From Sphingobacterium sp. UBA5670 (GTDB taxonomy: Bacteria > Bacteroidota > Bacteroidia > Sphingobacteriales > Sphingobacteriaceae): DNA of 62,211 bases. Location of the stretch: contig NZ_DIIM01000033.1 in assembly GCF_002420705.1 (NCBI RefSeq), forward strand, positions 1-62,211, read 5' to 3'. Both the position numbers and the translations under genes were made by a program. The notes below the pieces were generated by a model. The model saw only the letters and a list, made by a program, of their open reading frames with translations. It was not told the DNA's origin and did not search any database. Numbering within the stretch: the first letter of the stretch is position 1; every line of letters begins with the position of its first letter. Shown here piece after piece: positions 36,123 to 45,479 of this stretch.

Positions 36123-37502
36123 TTAATAGCCGGGATTCTGTCTCATCAGTAAATTGGAGAGTACAGACTGTTGTGGAATAGGCAGTACCATATGATCATT
36201 TGGATAAGTGACATTACAGTTCGCACCAGTACAGTCATTGCGCATAACGGATTGACCTCTACGCATCAGATCCAGGTATAAGAAGCCTTCAAGACAGAGC
36301 TCACGACGACGTTCGTCAAGGATCTCCTTGATCAGTAGGTCTTTTGTGTTGAAAAGATAAGCGCCGAGCTGCGGATTACCGCGTAGTCTGATGACATTTA
36401 GGTCTGAAATAGATTCATTAGCATAGCCAAGTTCAGCTGCCGCTTCGGCATGAATTAAATATATTTCCGAAAGACGGATCAACTTGACGCTTGTTACTGC
36501 AGTTTGTATAGTTGGATATTTAAATATCCCACCCTGAGCACGCACATCATTTTGCTCATACAAATGGAGTAGATCCTGACTTGGTCCAAACTGATAGTAG
36601 GAGTTGCCTGAGTCATTGACATAATAACTACCGATTGAGTTACTGGAATAATTGCTCGGCACAGCCAATTCGAATATAGATTCTTTGGTGTTGGCCTGTT
36701 TCCAACTGTCGATATACTCAGCATTGGTATATAGCGAATAGTTCGCTTTGAGCAGTTCGGCACTTAGCTGGTAAGCTTTTTCCCAGTCGTTGCGATTTAA
36801 TGCTAATCGGGCTTGGAGTGCTTTACCTGCCTGTAAGCTCATATATATTTTGGCATTGCCTTCAAATACAGCTTTGCTATTGGCAAATAAAGAATCAGCG
36901 AGGGACAGATCAGCCTGTATAAATTGATATACATCTGCCACTGTGGAGCGTGCAATCTGTGCCTCATTGGGTACAATTGTCGTTTTGGCCAATATGATGC
37001 CCGGATGTGAAGCATCTTCGGTGTAACGATAAGGCTGCGCATATAACTGCACAAGATCGAAATGGACCAATGCCCGCAGACCATAGGCCTGGGCCATTAC
37101 GTTATTGCGTTCGAGTTCACTGACATTCTGCATCGCTGGGACACGCTTTATGATATTATTGATTGCATTGAGTAGCGTATACTGATAACTGTATAGACTG
37201 TTCATCGAACCATTTTCGGCATCTGTCTCAAAGGAATAAACATCCCAAAGTGTCGTTTTGCTCGCTACGGTAAACTTTAAGTTTCCGCCAAGCAGATCTG
37301 GGTAAACCATACGCAAGCCATTGTAGTAAGTTGACTGAAATAGGTCTTCGTAAACTCCCGCCAAAGCCGACTTAGCTCCCTGCATATCTGAAAAAAGCAG
37401 GTCGACCGATACTTTGTTTTCCGGTTCTTTATCTAAAAATTTTGAACAGCCCGTTGTGCCCAAAGTGACAAGAAAAGCAATACTTAGCGTCTTTATGTTC
37501 AT
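36123..37502 (-). CDS. SusD/RagB family outer-membrane lipoprotein
   Basis: A 459-residue SusD-family protein. Lipobox Cys19 in LVTLGTTGCSKFLDKEPENK, then TPR-like helices (MAQAYGLRALVHFDLVQLYAQP is the family hallmark region) and the C-terminal RLSEIYLIHAEAAAELG and RRELCLEGFLYLDLMRRGQS segments. It forms the lid of the SusC channel encoded 19 bp upstream. The ligand is unknown. Confidence 0.93.
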   Translation of the reverse strand: MNIKTLSIAFLVTLGTTGCSKFLDKEPENKVSVDLLFSDMQGAKSALAGVYEDLFQSTYYNGLRMVYPDLLGGNLKFTVASKTTLWDVYSFETDAENGSMNSLYSYQYTLLNAINNIIKRVPAMQNVSELERNNVMAQAYGLRALVHFDLVQLYAQPYRYTEDASHPGIILAKTTIVPNEAQIARSTVADVYQFIQADLSLADSLFANSKAVFEGNAKIYMSLQAGKALQARLALNRNDWEKAYQLSAELLKANYSLYTNAEYIDSWKQANTKESIFELAVPSNYSSNSIGSYYVNDSGNSYYQFGPSQDLLHLYEQNDVRAQGGIFKYPTIQTAVTSVKLIRLSEIYLIHAEAAAELGYANESISDLNVIRLRGNPQLGAYLFNTKDLLIKEILDERRRELCLEGFLYLDLMRRGQSVMRNDCTGANCNVTYPNDHMVLPIPQQSVLSNLLMRQNPGY

Positions 37503-37521
37503 AGCTCAAATTATTAAAGGA

Positions 37522-40500
37522 TTAAAGTGTGGTGCGTAGGCCAATCGAAAAATTACGTGTCTCGGGATAGACAAATCTATACTCGCGGATACCGTTTCTG
37601 CCAGCGGGGCTTTTGTCTTTGAACCAGTAAACTACATTTGTAACATTGAAGCTCAAAGCTGTCTGCCCTATGCCGATGCGCTTGGTCAATCGATCTGCCA
37701 GGCGATAGCTTAAGGATACGTTGCTCAGCTTGAGATAAGTCATGCTGTACAAATAGCGGGAGGAGTTGTTGAGTGGTGAGCTTGAATTAAGTTTGGGGAT
37801 TGCAGTGATATCGCCTGCATTCTGCCAACGATCCAGTAGGTTGACCGACATATTGGAGTTTGCCAGATTATTGCCATCCCGTAAGTAGGTTGTCGATGCA
37901 AACTTGTTGCCACCAAGGTTATACTGTATATTAAAGGTGAACTGAAAACCCTTCCAGCCCAGATTGTTGATGATACTTCCTTGAAAATCAGGCATCGAAT
38001 TGCCTAGTAATTGGTAAGCGTTCTGACCCATTGACCGTATTTCAGTCCGATTTAACAGCTCTCCATCTGGGGTATAGAATTGTTCCTCTCCGGTGCTTGG
38101 ATCTACACCGCCCCATTTGATACCCCAGAGCGAAGTTGAACTGTATCCCACACGCTGACCTATACCTACATTATCGGAGGAGTTTGCTGCATATTGTTCA
38201 ATGAGTGGATTATTAAAGGAGGTCACCTTATTTCTATTCCAACCACCGATAAGGGTACTGTTCCAGGTTACCTTAGACTGTTTAAGCCATTGATAGGCAA
38301 TGCTTAAATCTAGCCCTTGATTGTACATATTACCCGAATTGACTGGCATTTTGCCATATCCTGTTTCTAATGGCACATTGATGTCTGTAATGAGATTGCG
38401 GATATTATTCCGGTAAAGATCCAATACAAGACGTAATCTATTGAAGGCATTCAAGTCAAAACCGAAGTTGAATTTGATATTCGTTTCCCAACCTAGATCT
38501 GGATTTTCGGCAGCGGAAGAAGAGGGAGTTGCACTCATTTGCCCACCATAGGTCACGTTGTTTAAATCATAAAGCCCTCTGGAAGCATATGATCCAATCC
38601 GCGAATTCCCCGTGGTTCCGAAGCTGGCTCGAAGACGTAAGAAATCAATTGCTGCAACGGGTTGCATGAATTTTTCGTTGCTGATATTCCAGCCTAATCC
38701 AAGCGCTCCATTGAGTGCGACCTGTTTGTCACCACCAAACATGGACGACTGATCTGCACGGCCACTCAGAGAAGCATAAAATCGCTTGTCATAGTCGTAA
38801 TTCATTTGTACATAGTTGGATACTGTCGCATCCGAGATTTTAGAGGAAGACGACTGTGTCGAACTTGCGAGGCCGAGTGAGATGACCCTATCGTAAGTAA
38901 AGCCGGTACCTTGGCCCACTAATAATTTGCTGTATTGATCTTTTAGTTCTATCCCCGCAATACCGACAAAACGATGCCCGTTTTGCCATTTTGGGCTATA
39001 GGTTAGCTGTAACATGGAGGTCCAGCTGTACGTCGTGCGATCGTTGATGCGGAGGCGCCCATCTTTAGCTGTGGAAGCACCGGCTATACCTGAAAGAAAA
39101 GTTTCCTGCTTGGATTGCAGCATATTCCCGCCGATAGCTCCGCGCAGGCTTAAAAAGGGTAACAGTGCATATTGCAGTTCAATCCGTGCGGTCCCTGTAA
39201 AAGCCAAGGCTTTATCTGTATTTTCAGCCAGCGCTGCGACGGGATTCACGAGCCCTAAAAAGGTACTGTAAGTTCCGTCTTCTTTGTAGGGATTTATATT
39301 GGGAGGCATGTAAGCAGCATTTGCAAATTGGTCGAGCCCCTCACGCTGCATCAATGTCGGCGATATAGTCGTGGTCATTTGCAGTTTATCACTAAACTGA
39401 TTATAATAACGCATGGAACTTGTGTATTGCTTCAGTCCATTTCCCGGACTGGCATTTTGTTGATTGCGGTAGCCCATAGAGAGGTAATACGTATCGTTAC
39501 CTTTTCCGCCCGAAAGTGATAGATTTACATTATCATAACGTGCATTGCGTGAAGTCAGTCCAAACCAATCTGTATCAATGGTATTGCTGCCCGCCAGGCG
39601 CGTTGCTTCGCTCTCGGTTTTGCCCGTATTGATATGGAACTCCCGTAGTAGCTCGTAGTATTGCGGCCCGGATAGTAATTTCATCCGATTGATAAATGTG
39701 GATACACCGGTATTGTATGACGCTGTCAACTGCGGTTTACCGCTCCGTCCAGACTTGGTGGTGATCAAAATCACACCGTTTGCTGCATTGGCTCCATAGA
39801 TTGCGGTTGCGGCAGCATCTTTAAGTACCGAAATGGATTCAATATCTAACGGATTGATTCCTGCAATTGGGTTTAGCAATGTTTCGCCATTAAAAAGCGA
39901 ACTGGCATCGCCAATCTCCTGTTCCTGGACGGCGACACCATCCACCACGTACAAGGGCTGCGATGAGGTTGATCGTCCAGTATTGCTTGTCAGGTTTGTC
40001 AATGTTCCTTGTCCACGGATATGGAGTTTAACGGATGTGCCCAAGGAAGTGCTTGGTTCTACATATAATCCCGGTACCAATCCTTCCAACATCTTATCGA
40101 CACTCTCTATAGGGCGATCGGCCTGTAAATCCTTTGCGCTGACGGTATAGACACTTCCTATCATCTCTTCGCGCAGTTTGGGCGCTTCGTAGGTACTGCT
40201 GACGAATACTTCTTCAAGCTGTTGATCTAAGGGTGACAGATTGATCTGCTGTACAGCGGTATCCACCTTGAAGTCATAATTCTGATAACCTAAGTAACGT
40301 ACGCCTATTGCTTCGCCGCGATTTTCGGCTGCTGTCAGTATGCGATATCGCCCTAAACTATCGGTGAGATAGGTTTTGTTTTCTTTGCGTAGCATAATAG
40401 TCGCACCGCCCATAGGCAGGCCTGTTTTGGCATCTTTCACTACACCTCTTAATTGTATGGGTTTTGGCGCCTTACTAACGGCTATCAGATTAGAATGCTT

Positions 40501-40770
40501 AACCCGCTTAAAACGCAATTGAAGCGTTGAAGCAAGTCTGGACAAATACGTATCGATATTCTCTTTTGCTGTGGGAAGTGGAACACGTCGCTGAAGTCCG
40601 ATGGATGCATCGTAGGAAAAATGTACAGCATGTTGCTGCGTCAATAATTGAAAAGCAGTTTCCAAACTCCCTTGGTTGGAAGCTTTTTGAGCTGAAACAG
40701 CGCCAGCGAATAATAGAAAAAAAGCATTCAATAAACAGGTTCGTCTTACTGTTTCTTTAATAAAGCACAT
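37522..40770 (-). CDS. SusC/RagA family TonB-dependent transporter with STN domain
   Basis: A 1082-residue outer-membrane transporter. Signal peptide to about 27; STN domain at about 37-96; carboxypeptidase-regulatory-like domain at about 106-190 (LRGVVKDAKTGLPMGGATIM); plug with QPLYVVDGVAVQE and the SusC signature ISVLKDAAATAIYGANAANG; then a barrel to the C-terminus. The STN domain should contact the FecR protein whose gene it overlaps by 14 bases. The system is thus self-regulated by its own ligand, which may be a polysaccharide, peptide or metal complex. Confidence 0.93.
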   Translation of the reverse strand: MCFIKETVRRTCLLNAFFLLFAGAVSAQKASNQGSLETAFQLLTQQHAVHFSYDASIGLQRRVPLPTAKENIDTYLSRLASTLQLRFKRVKHSNLIAVSKAPKPIQLRGVVKDAKTGLPMGGATIMLRKENKTYLTDSLGRYRILTAAENRGEAIGVRYLGYQNYDFKVDTAVQQINLSPLDQQLEEVFVSSTYEAPKLREEMIGSVYTVSAKDLQADRPIESVDKMLEGLVPGLYVEPSTSLGTSVKLHIRGQGTLTNLTSNTGRSTSSQPLYVVDGVAVQEQEIGDASSLFNGETLLNPIAGINPLDIESISVLKDAAATAIYGANAANGVILITTKSGRSGKPQLTASYNTGVSTFINRMKLLSGPQYYELLREFHINTGKTESEATRLAGSNTIDTDWFGLTSRNARYDNVNLSLSGGKGNDTYYLSMGYRNQQNASPGNGLKQYTSSMRYYNQFSDKLQMTTTISPTLMQREGLDQFANAAYMPPNINPYKEDGTYSTFLGLVNPVAALAENTDKALAFTGTARIELQYALLPFLSLRGAIGGNMLQSKQETFLSGIAGASTAKDGRLRINDRTTYSWTSMLQLTYSPKWQNGHRFVGIAGIELKDQYSKLLVGQGTGFTYDRVISLGLASSTQSSSSKISDATVSNYVQMNYDYDKRFYASLSGRADQSSMFGGDKQVALNGALGLGWNISNEKFMQPVAAIDFLRLRASFGTTGNSRIGSYASRGLYDLNNVTYGGQMSATPSSSAAENPDLGWETNIKFNFGFDLNAFNRLRLVLDLYRNNIRNLITDINVPLETGYGKMPVNSGNMYNQGLDLSIAYQWLKQSKVTWNSTLIGGWNRNKVTSFNNPLIEQYAANSSDNVGIGQRVGYSSTSLWGIKWGGVDPSTGEEQFYTPDGELLNRTEIRSMGQNAYQLLGNSMPDFQGSIINNLGWKGFQFTFNIQYNLGGNKFASTTYLRDGNNLANSNMSVNLLDRWQNAGDITAIPKLNSSSPLNNSSRYLYSMTYLKLSNVSLSYRLADRLTKRIGIGQTALSFNVTNVVYWFKDKSPAGRNGIREYRFVYPETRNFSIGLRTTL

Positions 40771-41773
40771 AGGTATCTGTTGCTATTTTTTTTGATGACA
40801 ATTCTTTTGAAAAACAAATCGCGGCAAGTGCGGTCTCAACGGGCAGCTTCTCAAAGTGCCCAGTATACCGCCATCGTGCATTTGGTTTGCTGAGAGAAAT
40901 ATGGACACCGTAATATTGCTCCATTTTTCGCGCGACTTCAGCAAATGAAGCATTTTGAAAATGCAAAATACCTTCTGCAAAATTATTGATCTGTGTTGGC
41001 GCAAATTTATCGAGATGGATCTCCTGATTTGTAACATAACCCTGTTGTCCTGGAAGGAGGAAGGCTTGTTTGTTATTTAAGTGGTTGGTCAATCTGACTT
41101 TTCCAGAAAACAAACTGACTCTGGTATTTTTAGTATCCGCTTGTTCGACCAAAAATTGTGTTCCCAATACTGTTATCAGGGTATTGTCTGTTTTTACAGC
41201 AAATGTGCGATCAGGCTTTTTTGCAATGTTAAAGCGTGCATCGCCATGTAGCAGGACATACATTGTATCATTACGGAAATGTTTTGGGTATTTTAGTGTA
41301 CTACCACCCATCAACGTAATCTGGCTTCCATCAGTTAGATTGACTTTAACCATTTTTCCATTGTGGGCCATTACACTAAGCCATTTCTCCGCAGAAACTT
41401 TATTTACAGCTTCAGTTCGCTGCGGCGTGTCTTTGTGGGAAAACTGATGGAATGAAAATGCTCCTATGAGCAGGATTGACGCAGCGGCGATCCAGCGCCA
41501 TCTTGTTGTCAGTCTACGTATTTTTGTAGGCGCTTCGCTTCCGAGCGTTGCAAATAGTTTGTCTTTTTCAACTTGGTATTCCGTTTCGGTGATATGTATT
41601 TTTAGGGTATCGAGCATCTTTCGCGCATCTGCGACAAGATCCAATTTATCCGGATTTTCTGCGATCCATGTATCCCAAAAATGAATTTCCTCTTTATTTG
41701 CGTTTCCATTGTGATAAGACACAAAACTCTCATCACTGAGCAAATCAACGCTATCGTTATAAATTTTTTTCAT
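40757..41773 (-). CDS. FecR family anti-sigma factor of the SusCD operon
   Basis: A 338-residue FecR protein. The anti-sigma domain (about 1-85) contains DESFVSYHNGNANKEEIHFW; one transmembrane helix at about 91-107; periplasmic FecR domain with VKVNLTDGSQITLMGGSTLK and ITVLGTQFLVEQADTKNTRV; C-terminal domain at about 265-338. It follows the sigma gene by 51 bp and overlaps the SusC start by 14 bases. Confidence 0.93.
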   Translation of the reverse strand: MKKIYNDSVDLLSDESFVSYHNGNANKEEIHFWDTWIAENPDKLDLVADARKMLDTLKIHITETEYQVEKDKLFATLGSEAPTKIRRLTTRWRWIAAASILLIGAFSFHQFSHKDTPQRTEAVNKVSAEKWLSVMAHNGKMVKVNLTDGSQITLMGGSTLKYPKHFRNDTMYVLLHGDARFNIAKKPDRTFAVKTDNTLITVLGTQFLVEQADTKNTRVSLFSGKVRLTNHLNNKQAFLLPGQQGYVTNQEIHLDKFAPTQINNFAEGILHFQNASFAEVARKMEQYYGVHISLSKPNARWRYTGHFEKLPVETALAAICFSKELSSKKIATDTYVLY

Positions 41774-41824
41774 GTATATATAGGAAGGTAGAGGTGGAGA
41801 TTCCGTTTTTTTACCGGATTATTT

Positions 41825-42343
41825 TTAATTTTTTTCTTTTAAAATCTTAACAGACTCATATACAATATTATAAATTGTTCGTTGACTGTTGCCTGTTTTG
41901 GAAGCGATCTGTTCATAAGACATATTTTGAAAAAACCTCAGTTCAATCACCTGTCTTTGTTTAGGTGTGAGGGATTCCAATGCTTTTGATAGACGCGCAT
42001 TCGTTTCGTGTAAGGTTTCCTGTTGTATGAGTAAAGCTTCGTGAGAAGGTGTGTTATCATTTGGTTGATAATTTCCTGAATTTAATTTTTCATTCAATAC
42101 GCGATGGTCATTCAGTACACGGCGTAGCCATGTCATTAAATAAGACTTGATATTATCGACATCGGGTAGCCGATCGCGTTTTTCCCATAATTCCAAAAAA
42201 AGATGTTGTATTCCATCTTTTACGGCTTCGCGCGAATAACCCAACATGGCACCATAGGCAAAAAGTTCTCTGTATACTAAGTCGTAAAGAGATTCAAAAG
42301 CTTCAGGAGAACCTTTCAATGTCGCTGCCCAATGTTGTTTCAT
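41825..42343 (-). CDS. ECF RNA polymerase sigma factor of the SusCD operon
   Basis: A 172-residue FecI-type sigma factor. Region 2 covers FESLYDLVYRELFAYGAMLG to IKSYLMTWLRRVLNDHRVLN; region 4 carries LTPKQRQVIELRFFQNMSYE and HTH NSQRTIYNIVYESVK. It heads the minus-strand operon running to 34288 and should activate it when FecR is signalled. A perfect -7 box lies 14 bases upstream. Confidence 0.92.
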   Translation of the reverse strand: MKQHWAATLKGSPEAFESLYDLVYRELFAYGAMLGYSREAVKDGIQHLFLELWEKRDRLPDVDNIKSYLMTWLRRVLNDHRVLNEKLNSGNYQPNDNTPSHEALLIQQETLHETNARLSKALESLTPKQRQVIELRFFQNMSYEQIASKTGNSQRTIYNIVYESVKILKEKN

Positions 42344-42356
42344 GGTAATAATTGCG

Positions 42357-42364
42357 CAAATCTA
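42357..42364 (-). promoter_or_regulatory. -7 box for the SusCD sigma operon
   Basis: On the minus strand TAGATTTG is a perfect TAnnTTTG match 13 bases from the ATG at 42343, implying a very short leader. Confidence 0.55.
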
Positions 42365-42694
42365 CATTTTTTTATTTAGAATAATTACAAATAGCAAGCT
42401 TATTTGTGTTATAATTAGATAAACCTTTCTGGAAAAATGAGGGAATAAACTAGTGCCTGCCTCATGATGTGGGTAAATTATTTCGTAGAATTCTTTTTAT
42501 TATTACAAATCCTCGTAAAGCTTTGATATAGTCACAATCCTACAAGAGCCAAAAGGAACAGTTACTTATACTATTTGGCAAGCCTCATTTTCAAAAAGGC
42601 TGATTTGGAAGTTGTATTAAAACAATTGAACAGGATTGGTGGAGACAAAAAACATAACTAATAGATCCAAGTGCCGGGATTTACCAATATACTT

Positions 42695-43052
42695 ATGATG
42701 GATGGGACAGATGAAACAGGAAACATCGCCATTGGCCAATCGCAATTCGTATATGGCCAGGTGAAGAAAGTGTCGACTAGAAATTATTCTCGTGCTGGAA
42801 CGAATATGCAATGGACATATGTTTATGACCGGACTTAGAATTTGCTGGAACAAGTGCTTTGGTAAATGGAGATGAGAATATCGATATTATACTTGTTGCT
42901 GCGTTTAATTTTAAGGAGATGATGAATCAACGGAAAAAATCAATTTTGCTTCACTTCAAAATCTGATTAATCAGTCCATGGATGGTATGATAAATTGGGC
43001 AATAAAATCAAATTTGGCATTTTAAGGTTCAATAGCTATAAGTTAGGCTGAC
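42695..43052 (+). pseudogene. frameshifted coding remnant of unknown family
   Basis: Three short protein-like stretches in three successive frames suggest a decayed gene: 42695-42838 (contains GNIAIGQSQFVYGQVKKV, ends TAG), about 42847-42923 (GTSALVNGDENIDIILVAAF) and 42924-43052 (EKINFASLQNLINQSMDGMI, ends TGA). I do not recognise the family. The rest of 42365-43634 shows no gene; a small stem agttagg/cctaact lies at 43042-43062. Confidence 0.3.
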
Positions 43053-43565
43053 CACCTAACTATCATACGCGTTTAAGCTTGTACTCAAATCTAAAATACA
43101 TTAGTAGCTAAACAGTACCAGTCCTACTACTTTATTTTTATCGTGACATTATTCACTTAATATAGGATCTCACTTTTTATGTACTTTACTCTGCACCTTA
43201 GGCAGCTTGCAACGTAATACATGTTCTTACAATATAACTCGATGGGGCCAAATAGCCGACTAGATAAATCACGATCTGTGCTCAAAACATCCTAACAAAA
43301 ACATTTTAAATCTGATTCTATTCAATCGATAAACATTTCAAGTATTAAAAAGCCGAATTAGAGGTTAAAGCTTGCTGGGTTAGATTTTCACAATTACTAC
43401 TTGGATAAGATGTATCCAAGAAAATCAAGCCATTTTCAAGCTGCTCTGTGTGTAAAAAGATTGTTCACTATTGTCAACATTGCTAAACAATAGCTAAGCT
43501 AGTGAAGAAGGATCAATGCCAACCATTGTTTTGATAATCATTCTTCAATACCCGTTTAAATTGAC

Positions 43566-43615
43566 ATAACGGTTGAAATTTACTAAAAGTCAATTTATTA
43601 AATTTCAACCGTTAT
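43566..43615. repeat. 17-bp perfect inverted repeat
   Basis: ataacggttgaaattta (43566-43582) pairs with its complement at 43599-43615 around a 16-base loop, 20 bases past the stop of the small exported protein gene. It may be a terminator, though no T-run follows on either side. Confidence 0.6.
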
Positions 43616-43634
43616 AGATTACTAAGACAAAAAA

Positions 43635-44063
43635 TTATCGAGCTAATATTCCAATATATTCTAAAAAGGGATCAGCGCTATCACTATGCTCTAATAGACA
43701 ACTCAGGTAATTATAGGCCTCATTGTAATCAGATACATTCAGATCTATTATTCCCTCCTCATGATATGTTTCTATGTAAGAAGATAGGTCTGAAGCGTAT
43801 CTCCTAAGTACAATACCATTGTTGCTTGCATATATTTGCACCGTGCTATTTGAAGGAGGTATACAGGCTGCATTAATTAAATCGTAAAATTCGATTGCTT
43901 TACCGATGTGCAGCCTAAACGTGTGGGTCGCAAACTTCTTTGTAGAGACCTCTTTTGCCATTAATCTCGACGCTTCTCGCTCTTTAGTAGAACCAAATGA
44001 TGACACTGATGTCAGCCCCAAAAGAATTGTAAGGCAAACAGTTTTTAAAAATGATAATTTCAT
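43635..44063 (-). CDS. small exported protein of unknown function
   Basis: A 142-residue protein. Signal peptide about 1-24 (MKLSFLKTVCLTILLGLTSV then SSFGS). The mature part has no recognised domain; it contains a single Cys pair region (CIPPSN and SCLLEHS) and an acidic C-terminus. It is isolated between decayed stretches. Codon content looks coding, but expression is uncertain. Confidence 0.6.
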   Translation of the reverse strand: MKLSFLKTVCLTILLGLTSVSSFGSTKEREASRLMAKEVSTKKFATHTFRLHIGKAIEFYDLINAACIPPSNSTVQIYASNNGIVLRRYASDLSSYIETYHEEGIIDLNVSDYNEAYNYLSCLLEHSDSADPFLEYIGILAR

Positions 44064-44661
44064 AAAAAATTTAATTGATACATTTAAATATACGTATATT
44101 AAATCTAAATAAAAATAGTTATGAGAAATTTTTTTTATTTGTTATATTAAAATGCATAGAAGATCAGTTATTTACAATGTTTATAGTGTAAAAATTGAAA
44201 GGGGAGATATTGAGAATAATAATTTTCTTATATATAGTGATGAGAAGAAAATATAAATCGCCGTTAAATGGATCGGGCGAGATGGAACATAAAGCTGGTC
44301 AAAATCTCTCTAGTAGTTCATGTGCATGAAAGTTCATTAACTGTATTGTAGCTGCAAAATAATTCGCCTAATAATGTCGAAATCCCTAAACTATCCCCTC
44401 CGATAAGATATTAGAATAACAAGTATCTCTAAAGCGTAGACTGCGCTATTATTGAGGCTAATGGGAAAGCATTTATTAAATAAGTTTTATTTACAGAAAA
44501 TGTGTCTGCGCAACTGGCGTTACATCTTAAATTTAATTATCAAAAACTTGAAAAATATTCGCAAAGCACAATTAAGCTTAATTAATAAAAATTGAGATAA
44601 TATAACTCGCAGACTTATAATTAAAGTAGCTCGTGCTTCGCAAATTCTATAGCAAGGAAAA
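44064..44661. other. A/T-rich stretch, no gene seen
   Basis: About 600 bases with many stops in all frames and no tRNA or strong hairpin. It probably contains the promoter for the small exported protein at its left end and otherwise decayed DNA. Confidence 0.45.
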
Positions 44662-44922
44662 TTAGATTTCAGATTTACTTATAAATTTAAGTAGGCGCTC
44701 TTTTTCGGCAGCACATTCCTCTCCACTTATTTTCATACTCAATGTGAACACGATATCTTTGGCATTTTGAAAAGATTTTCTTAAAGCAGGTCGCTCGGCA
44801 ATCCAATTATCCCAAAATTCTATATCAGCGCCACTTACACCTTTACAATACTTTATAAAGGATTCATCACAAATTAATTTCTCTACTATGTTTTCCACTG
44901 TGTTAAATTTTATAGATTTCAC
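44662..44922 (-). CDS. orphan FecR N-terminal (anti-sigma) domain
   Basis: An open frame whose product aligns by eye with the cytosolic part of the FecR protein at 40757: ICDESFIKYCKGVSGADIEF with FWDNWIAERP here, against DESFVSYHNGNANKEEIHFW with DTWIAENP there, ending EKERLLKFISKSEI just before the membrane helix would begin. I take the GTG at 44922 as start; an ATG at 45000 extends the frame without homology. It is either a truncated fecR relic or a soluble stand-alone anti-sigma domain. No sigma gene adjoins it. Confidence 0.55.
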   Translation of the reverse strand: MKSIKFNTVENIVEKLICDESFIKYCKGVSGADIEFWDNWIAERPALRKSFQNAKDIVFTLSMKISGEECAAEKERLLKFISKSEI

Positions 44923-45218
44923 AAATATGCAACGGCAAAATGCTCTTATTGAACATGTTCTACCAAGCAAAAATAACGTAAAAATCTTGAGATATTGCAA
45001 ACTTATTATCCAATTACCTATCTAAATTTCCTGATTGAAAACGTCGTTCGTCTAACTTTTAAGAAAAACTTTCGAGCCTCCTCTATTGAATTGTATTGAG
45101 TAAAGACCTGTTGGATACTTCTGCTGTTTTATTTTCAATATAGCGAATCAGGCTGTCGATTACCTTTCCCTCTTCAGAGATCGCATGTGTATATTCAGAA
45201 CCTTTTGAGACGATAATT

Positions 45219-45348
45219 TTATGAGTCTTTTGTCGGCACATCATTACCTGACGCAAAAACGTTGTTTCTAGCTTGCAGAAGCAATTTATTGAATATTTTT
45301 CACTTATCAAAATTTGGGGCTGTTACACTATTGTTACAAAATTTGTGA
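45219..45348. repeat. att-like direct repeat, copy B
   Basis: Second copy of the repeat at 33713-33845; the core ttatgagtctttt is at 45219-45231 and is identical, while the rest differs at scattered positions and small indels. Here the core is not followed leftward by the tRNA anticodon stem or T arm. The surrounding 45001-45479 holds no confident gene; an open frame at 45083-45310 (minus) mostly overlaps this repeat. Confidence 0.8.
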
Positions 45349-45479
45349 AGAAAACACTAGATAAATGAATTTTGATATAAATAAAGGTTCAAATTTGCAA
45401 GGAAGAAGAAGTGCAAAAATCAATCTAATGGCTTTTTATCCAACGATACAGTCTCTTCTTGTTACACTCCAAGAGTATC

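Larger units (their letters stand above)
33726..45218. mobile_element. putative cis-mobilizable-type element flanked by att-like repeats
   Basis: About 11.5 kb lie between two copies of the att core. Contents are the sigma-FecR-SusC-SusD-lipoprotein-peroxidase operon, decayed DNA, a small exported protein and an orphan anti-sigma domain. There is no integrase or conjugation gene, so if this is an element it can move only with help from outside, for instance from the adjoining RteC-bearing element. The boundaries are directly visible; mobility is inferred. Confidence 0.45.

Noticed and set aside
45083..45310. 75-codon minus-strand frame overlapping att-like repeat B
   Set aside because: Most of it lies in the repeat; the equivalent frame in copy A stops after about 31 codons at the tRNA junction, and no family is recognised. 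I treat it as part of the att flank.
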